This document shows, one piece after another, positions 7,172 to 9,552 of a stretch of 9,552 bases of DNA (the stretch's first letter is position 1; every line of letters begins with the position of its first letter). The stretch spans positions 1 to 9,552 of the forward strand of contig CAKQVV010000058.1 of the NCBI GenBank assembly GCA_934277845.1, read 5' to 3'. This DNA comes from an uncultured Clostridia bacterium (lineage in GTDB: Bacteria; Bacillota; Clostridia; Christensenellales; Pumilibacteraceae). Below the pieces are notes generated by a model. The model was not told where the DNA came from. It searched no databases and worked only from the letters and a program-made list of their open reading frames with translations. Position numbers and translations under genes: made by a program.

Positions 7172-8935
7172 TCAGTCGAGTATCAGTCGTCCGAAGCCGT
7201 CGATACCGGGCGCGACGGTTTTTGTTCCGTGCGCGATCGCCGCGTTGTAAGCGTCGGTTATCGCCTGCGCCTTGTAGGTCGACTTCATCGTGTTTACATA
7301 GGTGTTCCACGCGTCGTTATAAGCGGCGTTGTAACTGCGGAACGATCCCCACCACTCGCTCGGCTTTTTGGAAAAGTCGGGTTGAGCGCAGGTGAGCGCG
7401 GTGTTTCTTTCCATGAGCGTGAACTCGCTGATCATCTTGTCGCACAGTCCGTCGAAATGCTCGGTGTAGGTGTCCTCGGTCAGCATGTAGTAATCGGGAT
7501 AGCGGTTGTAAGTTTTGGCGTTTTCCATCGCCGCGATCACTTTGCCGCTGTTGGTTTGCAGTTCGTTGTAATATCCCGCGGTAATGTTGGTAAACAGTCG
7601 CAGTCCGCTGAAAGTGTCAACGCCGTCCAGCGTCTTGTAAATACCGTGCAGTTCGTCCTCGAACCCCAGCAGCGATTCGCGGTGAGTGCTTCCGTCCTCG
7701 TCCGTCACGGTCTCGTAGTGCACGCCTTCGATGCCGTAGGTAAGCAGGTCGACCGCGTCGTCGCCGAGGATCCAGTCCATGAATTTCAACGCGTCGTTGC
7801 GCTTACTCTCGGACAACGAAGAACTGATGCACACCGAAGTCCAGAAGTTCGGGTGTCCCTGAATACCGTAGTATCCGTCCTCGCCGGCGGGCGGCGCGAA
7901 CATCACGATATTTTCGGCAGCCTGTTCGTAAGTCCAGTTCTTTTGCGTGACGAAATAGGAAAGTATCGTGTTCAGCATGACCTGATTTTCGATGATTCCC
8001 ACGGTGCCGTTGCCGAACGCAGCCATCTTGTTGTTGCTCTCGTTGGTCACCCAGCTCGGATCCATATATCCGTTTGCGAGCATGCTGTTGATCACGCTGA
8101 CGGAATACTTGTTTCCTTCGCTTATGCCGCTGAACTCGTACTTGCCGTCGCCGTCGTTGTCCTCCATCACTCTGTAACCGCCGCCCGCGACGTACAGCCA
8201 GTTGTCCGAATACATGTCCTTGGACGAAGTATAGCCGTAGGTCGTCGTGCTTGCGTCGTTGTCTGGATCGTAAATGCTGAACGCACGGCACACGCGGTAG
8301 AACTCCATAAGATCGGTGGGAATACCGAACTTATACTCTTCGTAAATCTCGTCGGTCATGTCCGATTCCGACGCGATCACGCCGTCCGCAACGAGTATGC
8401 CTGCGAGTTTGGCGTTGAGATTGTCCAGCCAGTCTTTACGGATAAACATCGTGTGTTCCTGCGTCCAGGTCGTGGGAATCATGTACATTTTGCCGCCCAT
8501 AAAGTCGATATTGCTCTTCAAGAACTCGTATTTCGACAAATGCTTGTAAATGTTCGGGTACTGCGTTTCCGAAACGTAATCGGAAACAGGCAGTATCGCG
8601 CCGGCTGCGATCATTTTCTTGAACAGCACGGGTTTTTCGGCGGTACGCGAAATGAACACGTCGGGAAGTTCGCCCGTGTTGAAGTACTGTTGAAGTTTGG
8701 TTTCGGCTTGACCGCCGCCCGCCGTCAGGCAGGTGAAGTCCACGCCGCACAATTCCATGTACTTTTTATAGAGATCGGACTTGCGCTTTATCGCGGTGTT
8801 CACGCCGCTGAGATCGGAATAAAACAGCGTCAGCTTGCCGTCGTTGCCCGTACTTCCGCCGCAGCCCGCGAAAACGCCGGAACAGCAGCACAGCGTGAGT
8901 GCGAGCGCGATAAATTTTACCATGAGTTTTTTCAT
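7172..8935 (-). CDS. Extracellular solute-binding lipoprotein of a CUT1-type (Lpl/Ytc-like) carbohydrate ABC transporter
   Basis: This protein captures an oligosaccharide outside the membrane and delivers it to the permease pair. It has 587 residues, long for a sugar-binding protein but normal for the LplA/YtcQ group. The signal peptide ends in the lipobox FAGC (lipidated C25), followed by a Gly/Ser/Asn linker. Family landmarks include LPDVFISR (90-97), an open hinge region with GGKMYMIPTTW (147-157), and FIRKDWLDNL (164-173), typical of this group. A DNDGDGKYE loop (259-267) looks like a calcium-binding turn. The C-terminal half contains GYYGIQGHPNFW and ends with a helix-rich tail. AAGGAG 7 bases upstream supports the ATG at 8935. 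It directly follows the permease gene (15-base gap). The transported sugar cannot be read from sequence; neighbours suggest a galactose-bearing glycan. Family confidence is high. Confidence 0.93.
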   Translation of the reverse strand: MKKLMVKFIALALTLCCCSGVFAGCGGSTGNDGKLTLFYSDLSGVNTAIKRKSDLYKKYMELCGVDFTCLTAGGGQAETKLQQYFNTGELPDVFISRTAEKPVLFKKMIAAGAILPVSDYVSETQYPNIYKHLSKYEFLKSNIDFMGGKMYMIPTTWTQEHTMFIRKDWLDNLNAKLAGILVADGVIASESDMTDEIYEEYKFGIPTDLMEFYRVCRAFSIYDPDNDASTTTYGYTSSKDMYSDNWLYVAGGGYRVMEDNDGDGKYEFSGISEGNKYSVSVINSMLANGYMDPSWVTNESNNKMAAFGNGTVGIIENQVMLNTILSYFVTQKNWTYEQAAENIVMFAPPAGEDGYYGIQGHPNFWTSVCISSSLSESKRNDALKFMDWILGDDAVDLLTYGIEGVHYETVTDEDGSTHRESLLGFEDELHGIYKTLDGVDTFSGLRLFTNITAGYYNELQTNSGKVIAAMENAKTYNRYPDYYMLTEDTYTEHFDGLCDKMISEFTLMERNTALTCAQPDFSKKPSEWWGSFRSYNAAYNDAWNTYVNTMKSTYKAQAITDAYNAAIAHGTKTVAPGIDGFGRLILD

Positions 8936-8942
8936 ATCGATT

Positions 8943-8948
8943 CTCCTT
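8943..8948 (-). promoter_or_regulatory. Strong ribosome binding site of the solute-binding protein gene
   Basis: AAGGAG sits 7 bases before the ATG at 8935, close to the ideal Bacillota site. A strong site suits a binding protein, which is normally needed in excess over its permeases. Confidence 0.8.
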
Positions 8949-8950
8949 TT

Positions 8951-9552
8951 CTAGGATTTGATCGCGCCCAGCATTACGCCTTGCACGAAGTATTTTTGAA
9001 GAGCCATATACACGACGACTACCGGAAACAGCGAAATCACGATGATCGCGCCGTTTCGTCCGTCGGCAAAGACCTTTGTCATGTCGATTATGCCAGCCTG
9101 CACGTTGTCTACCGACGCGGACAACGCGATCTTGACCTGATTTGCGAGCGGGTACATGTTCTCGTTCGTCAGCAGCACCATCGGCCAGTACCAGTCGTTC
9201 CACTTGCCCACCAGCGTGAACACCGCTATCGTCGCAAGTCCCGCTTTCGACAGCGGAATCACGAACTGGAACAGACAGCGGAAATCGTCGCAGCCGTCCA
9301 TTTTGCAGGATTCGAGCACTTCTTTGGGTACCTGCGCGAAGAAATTGCGAAGCAGGATCATATTGAAAGCGGAAATGCCGAACGGAAGTATCAGTCCGAG
9401 ATAGTTGTTCGTAAGGTGCAGCGAACGCAGCGTGAGTACCGTGGGGATCAGTCCGCCGCCGAAAAACATCGTGATAAGCAGCAGCGTGAAGAAAATTCTT
9501 CTGCCCGGCAGGTCCTTTTTCATCAGAACGTACGCGCCCAGCGACATTATGA
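8951..9552 (-). CDS. Carbohydrate ABC transporter permease (CarB/LplC/YtcP-like), 5'-truncated by window edge
   Basis: One of two membrane permeases of a CUT1-type sugar importer. About 200 C-terminal residues are present; full-length members have about 290. The frame stays open past the Met at 9547 to the edge, so that Met is internal: the following SLGAYVLMKKDLPGRR matches the cytoplasmic loop region SMAAYALSRKDLPGRR-like seen mid-protein in this family. From that Met, hydrophobic segments lie at about 18-40, 47-70, 102-127 and 164-185. The EAA loop, which contacts the ATPase, is at about 76-100 (EVLESCKMDG, then FVIPLSK), with ESC in place of EAA. The C-terminus QKYFVQGVMLGAIKS is typical. 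The partner permease probably lies just outside the window; the ATPase may be a shared one encoded elsewhere, as is common for this transporter class. Confidence 0.93.
   Translation of the reverse strand, partial: IMSLGAYVLMKKDLPGRRIFFTLLLITMFFGGGLIPTVLTLRSLHLTNNYLGLILPFGISAFNMILLRNFFAQVPKEVLESCKMDGCDDFRCLFQFVIPLSKAGLATIAVFTLVGKWNDWYWPMVLLTNENMYPLANQVKIALSASVDNVQAGIIDMTKVFADGRNGAIIVISLFPVVVVYMALQKYFVQGVMLGAIKS

Noticed and set aside
7803..8291. Minus-strand open frame of 162 codons
   Set aside because: Out-of-frame shadow inside the solute-binding protein gene, with a Gln/Arg-rich translation.
1..9552. CRISPR array, tRNA, rRNA, insertion sequence, phage or defence genes
   Set aside because: No direct repeats, RNA-like folds, transposase or nuclease motifs were seen; coding capacity is almost fully used by carbohydrate genes.

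Overview
The window carries seven genes, all on the minus strand and separated by 5 to 35 bases, so it reads as one operon transcribed from high to low coordinates. Neither end of the operon is inside the window. The layout fits a Gram-positive polysaccharide-utilization locus: an importer, several secreted or anchored surface proteins, and a cytoplasmic glycosidase. Strong AGGAG-type ribosome binding sites, Lpl/Ytc-type ABC transporter components, lipoprotein signal peptides and a cytoplasmic GH36 enzyme suggest a Bacillota (Clostridia-like) carbohydrate degrader, perhaps from gut or plant-fibre habitats. Base composition looks fairly G+C-rich by eye. The taxonomic placement is inference.

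In transcription order the genes are: (1) a CarB/LplC-type sugar permease, cut by the right edge (9552-8951); (2) its large solute-binding lipoprotein (8935-7172); (3) a secreted protein with two copies of a beta-rich module and a Cys-containing C-terminal membrane tail (7136-5832); (4) a small lipoprotein with a third copy of that module (5826-5284); (5) a GH39-like clan GH-A glycoside hydrolase lipoprotein with an extra C-terminal beta domain (5275-3248); (6) an SGNH/GDSL esterase-like lipoprotein (3235-1925); (7) a GH36 alpha-galactosidase without signal peptide, cut by the left edge (1903-1). Gene 7 fills the first 1.9 kb in a single open frame with clear catalytic motifs. It should not be overlooked because it has no stop in the window.

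Working model (inference): the module proteins hold a glycan at the cell surface, the SGNH protein removes ester groups and the GH39-like enzyme trims the chain outside. The binding protein and permeases import the oligosaccharides, and the GH36 enzyme removes alpha-galactose inside. The exact glycan cannot be read from the sequence.

The least explained part is the pair of module proteins at 5284-7136. They appear related to each other, sit between transporter and enzymes, and one ends in a tail resembling a protein-sorting signal. No gene-free stretch over 35 bases exists, and I see no RNA gene, mobile element, CRISPR array, regulator, promoter or terminator.
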